Positions 23,701 to 36,382 of a DNA stretch of 64,000 nt are shown in pieces. Under the pieces are notes generated by a model. That model ran no database searches, was not told the origin of the DNA, and worked only from the letters and a program-made list of their open reading frames with translations. Position 1 is the first letter of the stretch; each line of letters begins with the position of its first letter. The stretch is from Blasia pusilla (Eukaryota; Marchantiophyta; Marchantiopsida; Blasiales): the NCBI GenBank assembly GCA_050084515.1, contig CM114274.1, positions 5,022,001 through 5,086,000 on the forward strand, written 5' to 3'. The position numbers were made by a program, and so were the translations under genes.

Positions 23701-26049
23701 AGAGTGAGTGCTTAGGATACACAATATAGAGTGAGCGCTGAGCACACATCAGTATTTCTCACTTGAGTCTTGTTTTCTCCTCTGGTTTGTTGACATGCCG
23801 CGATGCCTGGGAGTGAATTTGTGGGTATATGGGTTGTGGATATGGTCCTATAGAAAGACCATATCCATGAGGCATAGGCAGGGCTATAAGCCTATTGGAT
23901 TGATTGCAGACTATTTGTCATATAGTTTTGGTCTGAAACATACAACAACGCTGGAGGCCATGGAGATGGCTATCATAACATTTGTTTCAATGACTTTTGG
24001 GTCTTTTTAGTGAGTAGTTTTTTGAAACTCATTATTATTATTTAAATTGCATTGTGCATGGTAAGAGCTCTCGTTGATTCTCATTCTTCAATGCATTTTA
24101 CTTTCTCTTAAGTTGACTACGATTTGGATGACTTAACATCGGTTGATATCCCAATCATGTCATCTTGGATTCAGTTCTGGTTCAAAAGTTCTGGTGGCTC
24201 AAAAGACAATCTACATTTAATCATATGGCATAATATGGGGTTCTCTAGGGTTTATATTGTGTAATCCCGTAATAATTAGGATAATCCAATTGCACTCTAT
24301 CCATATTGTTATTGGTCTAAGATGTGGTTTCATACCATGACCTCCCCCTTTAATGTGCCTTCCCATGTGTAGAAGAGGTTGGAAAGAAGTCGAAATAGGG
24401 TGAGTGGCACCATTCGCATCCTCATTTAAGAAACTTCACATGTTTTTCATTTTCTTCCAAATTATCTTCTATTTATGAATTTTACTCGTGTTTCTTATCC
24501 TCATTCCGGAAACTTCAAATTCCATCATTCCATTGGTGAACTTTATCCATGTTTTCCTTAACTATATTGAGGGAAAATATGAATATGTGTCCTACTCTTT
24601 ATGCACTTGTAAAACTTTTGACTTCAATACTGTTGAGAGTGTTGACTACTAATCTATTTAAACATGTGGTAGAAAGGGCAAGAATAAGGGAGTGAGAACT
24701 CTTCATTAAGGTGAGTGAACAATCCTTGGTGTATGAGTAAGTAATGGTGGCCTAGAGGTAGAGAATTACCATCCAATGAAAATTCAAAGAACCTAAAGGT
24801 TAGCATGAAAGATGTGAATATGAAGGAGACAAAGCGATTCTTGTAAGCATCAATTGATTTAGCAAGTTGGCAATGTTCATCCCAATTTTGGATCATGTGA
24901 TTGCTTAAACAACCTGTAGACTTTTGATGGATTACCAAGCAGCATTGTTCCATATTGATATCCAAAACTCACTAGTTTGGGAACATTTGTTTAGAAGGTT
25001 GAGGATTAAGTTTGAGCTTTAAAACGACTTTGTATTTTGAACAAATGGGTAAAGTTGATCTTGTTCGACATATGAGGAATTATCCAAGAACATACCAACA
25101 AAACTGGGCTAAATAGTTCAGCATAGGTGAGTAAAACATTCTACAATCACTTCACATTATTCAAATACATTGATCGTCAATAAAACCTAACTAAAATTTA
25201 ACTATATTATGATCTCAGTATAAATTGATTCACTTCTAATTTCACATGAGAAGGTAGACAATAGAACGAGTGACATTGTTCCAATGAACAACGAGCTTAT
25301 TATACATTGCTACTTTTGGTGGGAGGTGTTGATCTACATTCAAAAATTTGCCATATACTCATAATTAGTATGTGGCACCCTTGAGGAGCTCTATCCCTAT
25401 GATCTCATTTGTAGGAACTCTAAGATAGATGTATGAAGAGGAGTTTGAGCAACAATGAATGGATGACTTGGGATCTAGTTATCAAAGATATAAATGGAGT
25501 TACGTCATCACCAAAGATTGTATCGAACCCTACTCAATAAATAATATAAGGCTAAATCTGATGAGTTGCATAGAAATCACCATAATTCAATATTGATTTT
25601 CAAGTGTTGTGATTTGGACCACTAATGGTAGTTACAGGTATGTCACACTTCTAATTCATTTGGGGCCAAGTTTGAGTTGCCAAGGGAAGTTTGATCAACA
25701 ATCAATGAGTGGGTTGGGCCCTAGATTGTGTGGAATTAAGTTCTTGTGAAGTGACTTGGTAAGTATGTGTAGTTGATAACAATCTTCTTCGTTTCCCCTA
25801 AACGTTTGATTTAGAGCCTAAGATTTCTTTATTTATACATCCCACTAAAGCTTTAGTCCCATGGTTGCCCATCGAGTGCGTAATTTTCTTCCCAAAGCGA
25901 AGAATTATTATGCTTTGAGATACGAATAAAAAATGGCAAGTAGACAGTTCCTCAACTGTTTTTTTTTTTTTTAAGATAAACCTATTCACAGGTGTCTTTT
26001 TTTAAAGATCATAAACCTATTCATGGAAACGGACGTTTTTAAAAAATTA
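20758..26049. other. TPR gene 3' flank and intergenic sequence
   Basis: The first several hundred bases are probably the 3' untranslated region or downstream introns of the TPR gene, but no polyadenylation signal can be fixed. The rest is intermediate to AT-rich with only short unsupported frames. It contains a hairpin at 23837-23867 and a T-run at about 25958. Confidence 0.4.
23837..23867. repeat. Short hairpin, 11-bp stem
   Basis: TGGATATGGTC (23837-23847) pairs exactly with GACCATATCCA (23857-23867) across a 9-base loop. No gene association is evident. Confidence 0.6.
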
Positions 26050-28930
26050 CTACTTAACAGAGTTTAATGTAAATCGAGTCCTTGGACTACGGACTGGCCG
26101 CACGAGGCTGGTAATGTAGTACAGATAAGCCATCCTATGGAGCATCCTTCAAGGAGCTCCATAGTAGGTTCGTTGGACTTGGACGTTGGCTATCTTCGTT
26201 GAGTTGGATAATGAGTTCATTAACTGTTTCATTTAAAGTTCTCTTCCGCCAACGGAAAAGATGGACCCGCAGCTTGACGAGAAAGTTGTGGTAGTGGTGC
26301 GCTAGTAAGAATATTGGGAGTGGAATACCCTACGAATGTGGGTGGGCATTTGCGGCATTTCAGTTGCGAGACGAGTGTGGGTGCTTGAGATAAGATCGTG
26401 TCGGTGACGATTCTGCCAGATCGCGCCTGTTTTGGCGGCTTTGGAAGCTTGCATGCGTCCGTGTCCGGATCTGTGGTGACTCCGGAGTCTGAATGTGATG
26501 ATATATATGCATCTGATATCGAGTTTATCCAAAAGGAAAAAGGAGAAAGAAAAAAGTGGCGCTGGGACAGCCATGGCCGCTGCGGGCCTCCACCGTTCCT
26601 CGTCCAGCCTGGAGAGTTGTTTGGAGGGAGCTTCACGATTGTCGACGCGTTCAGCTCTCGGCGCCAATCCGATCCCTTTCCGTTGTTAGTTCGGAAATTC
26701 TCCCTGCCAGCGACCCCATTCTTTCTCCAAACGGACCCCAGCGCATGCTGCAGAGTGAAACTTCCCGTGCATGGGCTCCGTCATCGTGGCGCAATCGCAC
26801 GAGCAGGAAACGAAACAAGAACCACTAAAGTTTGCTTATTTTCAGTCAAGAGAGGTTTCACTTTTCCGCAGGTCGTGCTGCTGAAGCTGATAGGGATAAG
26901 GGCGGCCTACAAAGCTGGATGCAGTCACTAGCGCTTGACGAGCACCTCTCGTCCATCAGTACAAACTCGCACTATTCCATGGATCCGTGATGCAGCTGTC
27001 CGTGGCCTATTTCCCGTCTGTCTCCGAGCACCCTTCATCTTCCCATCCTTTCTTATCCTCGTTGTGAACTTCCCAAACTGCATGTAGGACCCTCGAAGAA
27101 CCTCGAGCGCAATTGCCGGAGGCGGCGACGACTCGATGACGCAAGTCAGTGCCTCCCTGCGCATTGTTTAGTAATGCAAGCTGATCGAGGACTCTAGAAG
27201 CAGTTGCCAGTGGAACTCCAAACCGTTCGCAGTTCTTGTGTGTGCAGTGAGTTACTGGTAGAATCGTGGCGTTCACGAATATGGCCGGGATCTTGAAGGT
27301 GGCGTCCAATGATCTACCTCGAAGAAATTCTGCGCGTTCCACCGGCCGCAAAATCCACGTGTTAGATAGAGGTCACAAGTAGCCCGGCACTTTGACCATC
27401 GGCTGCTATATTCACGTGTCAGGAAAGGTCCAAAGTAGCGTGGCATTTCGATTCCCAATCTTTTGCATGTTTTGGCGGTGCGTCCGTTTCCATGGAGGTT
27501 TATGGTTTTGAGTACAGACGAGTCGACCACTGATGGTTCATGGTTTTGGTACGGATAGACTATTGATGAGCCGTCTATCCGTCCAAATCGAGAGGAACGA
27601 AAGGGTCCCAAGAATTGTGCTCGTTGTAATCACGGATGCCCACGAGAGAAGGAATCTGTGCAACAAAATCGTTTTTTAAGAGTTGTTTCTCTTTTTTTCT
27701 CCAAAAAACTAGTGTGGCGTAATCGATGCTAACGCCAGTGTCTAATTCTTCATCCAATTCGATATTGAACAATTTCACGAAAAGAATGTGGATCTTGATC
27801 CTCCCGCTGAAAACTCCGATTTTGTGGTGGAAGTTGAAAGGTGGATTTTTGTTTGCAACACGAGAGATTCCATGAATGTCACGAGACAGAGAGGGCTTCG
27901 ACGCCCACACGAACTCCAGAATTCTCGCGGAACTTACGCCACCCTGAACGCTACGACGTAAAAATACTCGAAGAACAAGATAATGCGAATTATAGCCCAC
28001 ACACTCGCACGTGAACAAATGTCCATATCGGCTGTAACTCCTCACTCCTGGCGAAGTTTGTCCGGGATCTCCAAAGCCAGAACTGCGATTCCTCGTGGAC
28101 TTACGCAGGCGATGCGCAAAGCCGACGAAGAATACAAGTGGCACCTAAATCTATCTCTGTGTGGCAGTTTCATGCAGTACACATCTCAAGAGCGTGAAAC
28201 GTGGGGAGGTGGACGATGTCATCAGTAACCAAACTCTTTATGCCACGAATACGCGGAAAAAGTGAAGGACGAACCTGAACGGTATGCGCTGGTTTGTTTT
28301 GTGAAAGAAGAACACCTTCCATTCATGCAGCGCCAACTGTACACGCAGAGGCGGAGAACGGCCTGATCGGGATCAAGAAAACGGATCCCCCTCCCACACA
28401 GCTCCGAAGAACAAACAGAGGAGCGAGTTCACCAGCGGTAAATATTAGATACGACGGCCGAAAGGCTGCCGGCGAGTCGAGTCTCGACGCGTCTCCCAAG
28501 AGGCCAGGAAGGCATCGAACAATGAAGCAGTCGGAGTGTGACGTATAGTTGGAATCGGTCCTATATCTTCCACGCTGCGTGCGCGCACGGTGTGCAGATT
28601 CTGAAGTCCACTTACGGAGACCGTCAGTGGTGAGACCCGTCGGCAAATTCTTTCGGAGGAGGGCGTATGTGACGGACGGATATAGACATCGCCACGAATT
28701 TCTCTGCATAACGAACGCACATATTATCTTCATGAAAACCTGGCTTCTAGTCGAGATAGAAAGACGATTGATTCTTCGCACGCGGACAAGCAAGACTTCG
28801 CACGCGGTTAGCTTGTTTACCGGATCGTCCAGGTGTCTCATTACCCCACCGTTGAATATTTTGAGTACGTCATGGTAAGGGCAATAGCTCATGGTTGTGC
28901 ACTTTGTCATGAGTACTTTCGACAAGGGGT
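26050..28930. other. GC-richer island without an identifiable gene
   Basis: The composition matches the islands around the supported genes, so a host gene or relic would be expected. Open frames of 177 (26398-26931 +), 189 (28144-27575 -) and 200 codons (28925-28323 -) show no recognisable domain and overlap others on the opposite strand. Diverged tandem duplications lie at about 27356-27470 (CACGTGT followed by AAAGTAGCG-like or CAAGTAGCC-like blocks) and 27498-27570 (repeated ATGGTTTTG blocks). The best reading is an untranslated or regulatory island, or exons too diverged to recognise. Confidence 0.35.
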
Positions 28931-29269
28931 GATTGTTGAACCCTTATATAGAAGACCACCCTATATTCATTGCTTGTAAATTCCCTAATAGCCCAAGCTC
29001 GTCCAAAGTCAATGGCCATCCGGCAAAGAGGTGATAAGAGAATAAATCAAACTAAAAGCACATCATATATCAAAGCCGGTGAAAGAATAAAAGGAGGGTA
29101 AGTCCTCTTAGAAATATCTTATGTATTATTGGAGGACACTTTTTATTCTTACAACTCTTAAACTTGACTTTAAGAAAATTAGTAAGATGCATGGCAATTA
29201 AAAAGATGTTTGAAGAGTTTTGGCAAGTGAACATCTTGTGAGGGATTAATGATGTTACATATAAATTCA

Positions 29270-29376
29270 AATATTTTTCTTCATGCGCGTAACACATGAA
29301 ACATTTACTTGCTGGTTAGTTGTCGGATAGAGAGTTGTTTGTAAATCAAGAAGGCACTCTCCAATAATAATATAGA
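29270..29376 (-). mobile_element. Decayed Helitron-like fragment
   Basis: AAATCAAGAAGGCACTCTCC followed by AATAATAATATAGA (ending at 29376) matches the 5' terminus of the Helitron-like element ending at 48569, in the same orientation. The opposite end near 29280 (CATGCGCGTAAC) is only loosely like the 3' hairpin, and the CTAG terminus is lost. Confidence 0.5.
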
Positions 29377-29526
29377 TTTTTTCTAAGGAAAATATAATAC
29401 TTGAGTAAGAAATTTTGTTTCTAGATATTGAATTACAATGCCAACATCTATTATAGTGCAAGTCTAAGATAAAGGGGATTATCTATCTCAACCTCCCTAT
29501 CTGCGGATAGGGAAACAAGAACCTTA

Positions 29527-30460
29527 TGTAAGGTTGCACTGCACATATACGGACTTGTCCAAAAAAGTATGGACATGTATGTAGACAAGCCATTTTGCAT
29601 CCATTCTCCTACCATGATCCACGTCCCTACAACAACGTCCCGCTCATATCCAGCCCTCGCCTCGCCCGCATCCACGCTAGGCATCTATGTCATGCCGGCC
29701 ATAGGTGCACATAGACAAAGTCACTATCTGCGGACTTATGATCATTCCTAGGATGGATATGTCCATACGGGCCCTAGTTCCTACCAATCCTACCCTCGCC
29801 CACAACGTAGACCCGGGCTTGGACAACCTCCATCCCATTCTATCCAATGGTTGCTCCTTCTTGCCACTCGTTTCGTAGCCTGTACCCAGACCATGCCTCA
29901 TCAGGATAGGCCCGCACCGAGTCAACTAGTGGCCCGCGGTAGGCCCACACGCAAGCTCGCAACTCGCACACTTGTTTGATCCTTGACCATCTCCCTCAAT
30001 CCAAGCATGTAGTTGTTCCCAGGTCCTGAGCTCGCGCGGGCAATTGGGTTACCAAAGATTCAAAGAAAGCCTGGCGGGGGACCCGTTACGGATGTTCGTC
30101 CCATGGAAGAGCAAGTCCATTTCCCTACAACCTTGTTGTTGCAACCTATGTTCGACCCAAATTCCTTAGGTGCAACCCACACCCAACTTGCATGGGTCTA
30201 GTGGAAGCCCCCAATTTTTTTAAAAAAACCGCCCTCCCGCGCTTGGGTTGGATGTGGGTCGCCTGCTTGTGTCCCATTCGAGTAGGCAAGACGCAAGTTG
30301 GACGTGGGCCAAGGTTGTTGGAGGGATATGGGCCAAGGGAGGTGCAATGCAGGATCGGATGCAGACAAGGAGGGTCGGGGTGGAAGATGTAGGCGGTCGG
30401 TTCTACACGGACATGTCCATCCTTAGCGTGGACATAAGTCCATGGACCTGAAATTTTGAG
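29527..30460. mobile_element. MITE-like element, left end clear
   Basis: It starts AAGGTTGCACTGCACATATA followed by CGGACTTGTCC, the terminal motif shared with the elements at 31605 and 33160. GC-rich internal sequence follows, with repeated GTCCATG/CATGGAC pieces (29570, 29758, 30415, 30450). The right terminus is not preserved in recognisable form, so the end is approximate and this may be two elements. Confidence 0.45.
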
Positions 30461-30862
30461 ATGTCACTTTCAAGCTTCACATGCCACCTATACTATTATT
30501 GTGAACATAGTATGTGCAATAAGATAAAATAGCAACACACTTACTATTTTGAATTACCCCTAGAGGTTTGACACTTTGGTGTCGGTGAGTGCAAATTTTG
30601 GGGGAGGAAAATAGGTTCTGATTGAATCTTGGGGTAATCTAAGAGGTGAAGTGGTCATTTAGAGCAAGATTTATTTGGTACTCCCTCGAGAAGTGGAGGA
30701 GTAGGGATTATTTTTACTTAGGAGAGGGATGTATATTAAGGAGGTTATTATAATTACAATAAAAGGTGTTTATTTAGGGTTTGTAATCCATAAAATTTAT
30801 TTACACAAAATTTTAAAAAAAGGAAGAAAAAAGACTACCCTTTTCGTGCATGGCATGGGTAT

Positions 30863-31135
30863 CAAGATTGCATGTGGATAAAGTCCATGTTCGTAGACTT
30901 ACGTTCGTCCTATGGAAGGACTTGTCCATGTGGGCCTCACCTTCCCCTTCTTTCTCATTACCCCCACTTGCCTACATCTTCCATACTTTCCCGTTTCTTC
31001 CTCCCTCCACCCCCACTTCCTCCCCTCTTATTTCCCCATTTTCTCTTCCCCTACCTTCCATCATGAACTATAAGTGTAGGCTCCACCTCTTGTAATCCAT
31101 GTCTATCCTAGGGATGGACTTATATGTTTTTGGGC
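30863..31135. mobile_element. MITE-like element, diverged
   Basis: The left end AAGATTGCATGTGGATAAAG followed by TCCATG is a diverged form of the AAGGTTGCAYACGGACAAA terminus. The interior has a pyrimidine-rich CCTCCACCCCC tract near 31000. The right end (GGACTTATATG, then GGGCAAC) is weak. Confidence 0.4.
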
Positions 31136-31604
31136 AACTATTGTGGATATGCTGACTAGTAATGGAATCTAAATTATCTAATGCACTAATTCCACATCTG
31201 TTGTTTACAAATTAAGTCAAGAGTCACTAAATTTTGATATGTTTGAGGCAATCAAAATCAAGGGGGATCAAAGTTATCTACTTCTGATCGATCTTCAATC
31301 CAATCATAATTATATTTTGTAATTTATATTTCCAACATTGACTAAACATTTTGCTCAACCAACTTGAGGGGATCTACTATGTGTTTTTGCATCTGATGTA
31401 TTGTCGTAAAAAGTTTTTTGCCATTTTTTTGTATGGCTCTTGGAGCTGAAGTTGATTTGTTGGCTAAAACAAGTTAAGAATTCCATCTTTGATCAAATTT
31501 AATAATCATGCTTTAATGAAAGAAGAGAGATAAATTCAATTTCAAACAAGGAGGGCAAGAGAGAAAGTGATAAAATCTTAGCAAGAGAAGCTTAGGAAAA
31601 AAAG

Positions 31605-31973
31605 GGTTGCATATAAATGACCAAGTCCATCCATGGGACAAATATGCCACCCGAGTATCCGCGGCCCACATCCAAGCCCGCCCCTTGAGCATGTTGAGCC
31701 CTATGCAAGCATCTGGGCTGGCAGAGCCCGCATCAATTTTGTGGCATGTAGGTCGGGCTCATGCTCATGCTCATGCTCGGACTGCACATGGCGGGTTTGC
31801 GGCCTGGAGGTTAGACTCCGAGCCCCTCAAGCCCGCCATGTGCCGGCCATAAAACCGATGCAGGCTTGACCAGCCCGTATGCCCGTTATGGGCTCGGTGG
31901 GCTGTAGTGGCAGGCTTGGATGTGGGCCGAAGGTACTAGGGCGCGCACAGAATTTGTCCGTGTGCAACCTTGA
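31605..31973. mobile_element. Foldback element that pairs along most of its length
   Basis: The left end GGGTTGCATATAAATGACC and the right end GGACAAATT reading out to TGTGCAACCTT are inverted relative to each other. Internal blocks are also inverted. GCGGCCCACATCCAAGCCCG (from ~31661) faces AGGCTTGGATGTGGGCC (~31914). Further in, CATCTGGGCTGGCAGAGCCC faces TGACCAGCCCGTATG, and GCACATGGCGGG faces CCCGCCATGTGC. The RNA would fold into a long imperfect hairpin. No coding capacity. A target duplication is not clear, because both flanks are A-rich. Confidence 0.7.
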
Positions 31974-32689
31974 GGAAAAATTAAAAAACAAATTTTCAAT
32001 GGGGGATAAAATAAAGAGAAAAAGCATAAAAGGTTCAACAAGAGAGAGGGATTGACAATAATTTTATCCAAAGGGTTAGAAGTACATAACAAAAGGTTTC
32101 ATAAAAAAATGTCCTTTTAATTTTTAAATTCTGAATATCAAAGGAGACAAGCTAGTGGAATAAGACACCATTGAAGAGGAGGAATAGACCAATCTCAAAT
32201 CCTCTACAAAGAATCATATCCATTTCTCTCTCCATTCTTCTCTCATGGATAGCGATTAAAGTTCAATCTAAATCCTCCAATTACAAAGTGGACATGAGTG
32301 TCTTCTAGCCTAGAAGCCTCATTATCAACATGTTTGTCGTCATACTTAAGTATGAAGTTTCTTCACGGGACATCTTTCTCTCCTCCTCTATGGTCAGTTT
32401 TTCAATCTCCATCCCTATAGTTTGCAAACATATGGAGATAAACCACAGAGGAGGAGAGGAGGAGAGGGTTGAAAACAAGGAATAGAAAAATATGATAGGA
32501 ATATTAAGCACAAACCCTCTTATCACTTCTATGATGAAAGGTGCCAAAGGATCTAGTACAAGAATAAAAATATGATGGATGAAGGGAAGGAAGATAGACA
32601 TAGAGAAGCATTAAACCTCCATTCTTCCGTAGAGGAAGAGAGGTAGAAGCTAACTTCTCTAACTTTGTTAGAAGTTGAGGTCCGCACAG

Positions 32690-33164
32690 ATGTGTGTATG
32701 TTCATTTATTACATGGTTAGATGGAAACCAAAAAGGGACCCGCTGGAAAATTCCGAACATGCCCAACGGATCCCTTGCTAGGGTCTTTTCGATACCCGAG
32801 TGGCCTACACGGGCTCAGTATGTGGGAATGAGTGAAAGCTTAGATTAAGGGATGTGGGCAGGAATCCGCATGCATGTAGCCCGCATGGGCCCATGAAGGG
32901 TGTTGCTGCACTCTGTAGGCTGAGCCTGCCCTCCATAAGCCTATCGATGACCAAATGCACGCTTAGGGCAGACCACTGTGGGCTACAAAATGAGCGAAGA
33001 ATTCTTAGACTAGGTCCACGCTGGCCAAGCCTGAGTGTACGTTGTAGGCAAGGCACGCTCAGATATGGGCCAAGGTTATCTGCGCCTACATGGACTCCTC
33101 CGTCCTAGGGACAGACATGGACATGTATGGGGACACAGACTTTGTCCGTATGTAACCTTGCCTA
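32690..33164. mobile_element. MITE-like element, right end clear
   Basis: The right end reads GGACACAGACTTTGTCCGTA then TGTAACCTTGCC, the same terminal motif as at 1-45 and 31950-31973. The interior holds GTAGCCCGCATGGG and TGTGGGCTAC pieces that partly pair, as in the foldback element. The left boundary is uncertain. Confidence 0.45.
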
Positions 33165-34400
33165 AATGCCTCCATCCAAAACATTATCTACCCCTACAAA
33201 TTATGTAAGACCAAGAAACGTAGGGAGCTTAGCCCTTCACTTGGGGGCTCCGCTATGACTGGATTCTTCCAACTCTATTTTGGGGGAGCTGGAAGAGACT
33301 CTCAATATTCTGACAATATTCCTCCCAAGGGAAGCATATTGACCCTTCGTGAATCGCTTGTGAGAGCATGGGGAGGAACAAAGAGAATAGACCCTCAGTG
33401 GGATCCTAGAGGATTTTAGTCATATGTTAATTATATTTTGTATACAAATACACATAAGAATTCAAACTTGAACTATTCCACGGTGACAAAATTATGTTAT
33501 CTTATGTATTATAATATGTAAGGGTCATTTATATTAATATGGGAGAGTATTCTTCTTGATTTTCCATCATTTTCTTTTTCTTTTGCACCCAATCAATATC
33601 ATAATATTCAATTTGATAGGGATCCACTAGTATATACTATTATGAGGACTATGAGGAGAACTATGAGGAGGAGGAGGACTATGGAGGAAGACTATGGCGG
33701 ATGTTTAGAATTTTGGTTGTAACTATTTCCATTGGGATCCAATCTTTTCAATTTAAGGCCCAATGTGTTCATCTTCTCAAGCTTGAACTTTGGGTTCTTC
33801 TTTTTTCCACTGAAGATTGAGATTTCCAAAGTTCTTGGGATCTTTGGACCTCCTTCTCTCCTAAATGTGCTCATAGATTCCTATACGCAATTTCAAACAT
33901 AGCGCTCTCCTTATAGAGTGATACTGGGTTACCATTGGTTTAAGGGATTCCTCTTGCTTTTTTGGATCTTTTGATACGGGCTGGGCCCAACATTACAAAC
34001 TCATTCCCTCATAGCGGTCATTGGTGGGTGGCTCACTTACTCCCCACATCCTCTTTTTTTTTTTTCCAATTTCTTTCATAACTTTCTTCTCGAATGTCGG
34101 TTTTGGGCGTGTTTGGGCGTGTTTCGATCGTCTTGCTGAGCTCCTTCTTTTGATATCAAGTAGGTTTTCTAATTTTTCTTCCTTCTTAGTAGGCGCCTAT
34201 TTTTGTAGGTCAATTCCTCCCAAAATTCTTCCTTGCTCTTTCAACTCCTTACCTTATTGTTTCGCCCCTACATATGTTTAGGACATTAGAAATTCATATT
34301 CTTGAGCCACCTCTTCCGATACCATATCCATCACTTTTCCTTTTCAATTACTTTATATATTTTTCTTGTAGTAACTTTCAATCATAAATTCAGTATTGCC
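33165..34400. other. AT-rich intergenic sequence
   Basis: No gene or shared repeat is recognised. There is a GGAGGA-type purine run at about 33650-33690 and a pyrimidine-rich stretch from 34050 leading into the retroelement, which may be part of its 5' untranslated region. Confidence 0.4.
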
Positions 34401-34828
34401 TAATCTTCATCTCTCCACTACTTTTGCTTTGTTCGTTATCCTCATGCTTTCTCCAAACCACGTTTCGTATATCTTTTCTTGTCTTCGGAGACTTGCCTAC
34501 CTTTACTTCTATGTCATCAGAGATGGAGTTGGATTCTCCATCTTCTCGCTTATCTGGTTTAACACGCCCTCCTACAGCCGTAACCTCTCCCCCTGGTTCA
34601 CCTCCTCATCGTCGATCTCGCCATTTTCCTCGAGATGCTAATACACCCATTACACTCGCTACATTTCTTCCGGATTCTCCTCTTCTCCCTTCTTCACCTT
34701 GTCCTATTGAGCCTAATCCTGATCCATTATTACCGAATCCTTCTACTTTGCCATCCCCACATATCTCATCTATGCCCTTGCTTCCAACTCCCATTTATTC
34801 TACCCTCTCACATCTGAGTAGCCGATAG

Positions 34829-35423
34829 GCTGAGATCTATCGTGGATAGGGCGTAGGAGCCAGCGGACTATCTTGAGTGTAACTTTGTCCCACGGTGTCG
34901 GATGAGGTTGAGGATAGATCCATTGTGTCAGGAACGTGGTTTCTGACAACTTTCATGTTGAGGTCTTTTACAGCCGGATGACTTGTTGACCAAGTCACCC
35001 GCCCCTGATAACCTGTACGCGCAGGTTACCAAGGGAAGGGCTAGTTTTTGGGGAAGAGCCTTTTGGCTCTTCGCAACCCTATATAAGAGAGGAAGATGGC
35101 TTTCCTAAGCCATCTTTCTCATGTTGGGCCGTCGGAGCACCTCCCTTGTATGTGTGTGAGCTAGGACTAGGGTCCTAGCGTCCGGATTCCTTGATAGCAC
35201 AGGGTGGACGAGGCTCGATATGCCGATATAGATTGAGGACTGGAGTTTTAGGCCGGGTGTGCCGTTTTTACTACTCTTTATTTTTGTTGTGTGATCTCCA
35301 TGTATATGTATGAGTTGATTTTTGTACATGTGTGGATCGACCCGTGTGTGGGGAAGATCGGTGTTGTGTGGTGTAGATGTGACCAGCGATGTATGTTGTG
35401 TAGCGATATGTATGCGCACGACA
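34829..35423 (+). mobile_element. Lone LTR inserted in the non-LTR element
   Basis: The right end (GCGCACGACA at 35423) is sharp: the LTRs at 9164 (minus) and 45406 (minus) end at the homologous position. It contains a TATA-like CTATATAAGAGAGG at about 35080 just after the inverted pair GAAGAGCCTTTTGGCTCTTC. It has a GATGTGACCAGCGATGTATG tail. The left end is between 34829 and 34896: similarity to the 9-kb copy begins at GTGTAACTTTGTCC, upstream of the TGTCGG at 34896. No internal retroviral-type genes flank it, so it is a solo LTR. A target duplication could not be confirmed. Confidence 0.7.
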
Positions 35424-35558
35424 ACCCGAATCTCCCCTCTTCCTCCTCCTCCTTCCCCAACCTATTTACCCCCTCATCGTCAGCCATCACCACCTCTTGC
35501 ACCTCCCACCTCCTCTCCTTGTAACCCTTCTACTTCTCCATTTGTACCAAATGTTCGT

Positions 35559-35630
35559 TGCATACCTTGTGGTAAGGACTTTGCTCCTAATGGGATCAAA
35601 AGACATCAGCGGTACTGTCGATCCATGCAT
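35559..35630 (+). pseudogene. C2HC zinc finger of the non-LTR element
   Basis: CIPCGKDFAP is followed by IKRHQRYCRSMH. This gives Cys-x2-Cys-x11-His-x3-Cys with a further His four residues on. Zinc fingers at this N-terminal position, next to a Pro/Ser-rich arm, are typical of non-LTR elements with a restriction-like endonuclease (R2-like, NeSL-like and related lineages), where they bind the target DNA. APE-type L1 elements lack this arrangement. The frame downstream is broken near 35800. Confidence 0.75.
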
Positions 35631-36382
35631 GGGCCTTCAATCCCTAACCCGATACCAACTCCTACTGCACTCCCCACAACAACTGCTTGGACCTGGTTAA
35701 GCCAAATTGATCTCCTTCGCTCTTTCCATCGAGGTCTTCCTCGTCCTAGACTCTACACTCGCATTCCTATTGCTCTTGGCCCATCACCCAACAAGCTTTG
35801 CTATTCCCATTAGAAAGGTTAGCGCGTGACCCCACATATATAAATGCTTGGTATCTCCTATTACTCTTCCCACAATGGGTTTTAGTCCTCCCTCCAAGGG
35901 GGGGTGCAACGGGTCATCGTGAAACCTCCACACGTATTCAACGCTTTATGTCAGGGGATTGGAAGAATCTTCAGAATGAGCATGTACTTCGAGCTGAGGT
36001 CTTAGCTGTGGCTCATCCCACTCAACATGCCAATCATGGGAGGCCTTCAATACAACAACGCCTTCGACGAAGTCTACTATTGGGGCAGGTTGGTGAGTTT
36101 TCACGTGCAACTCGAGCATTGGGTCCTCTTTCTCCGGCGGTTCCAAGTGCGGAAAAAGTGGCTCTCTTAGAAGCTCTTCATCCTCCTTCAAGTGGCGATG
36201 CTCCATCTTTTGTGGAAGACTATACAACAGACCTTGACTTGGAGCTTGACTTGGAGGTTTTCACAAGGGCTTTTCTGCATACTCCTCGCTTATCGCCAAG
36301 CGGGCTATCGGGATGGTTTTGAGCATCTCGCGATTGCTTTATCCGGCCAGATTCAGCAAGTGGCTTTGTCTCTCTATATAAG

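Noticed and set aside
28323-28925. 200-codon minus-strand open frame
   Set aside because: No family resemblance, no clear promoter or splice context, and overlapped by open frames in other phases.
31750-31775. Short CATGCT tandem run, considered as a microsatellite or CRISPR-like array
   Set aside because: Only three units without spacers, inside the foldback element; there is no sign of any CRISPR structure in the window.
34896-34905. TGTCGG taken as the exact LTR start at 35 kb
   Set aside because: Similarity to the 9-kb LTR starts upstream of it (GTGTAACTTTGTCC), so the boundary was left open between 34829 and 34896.
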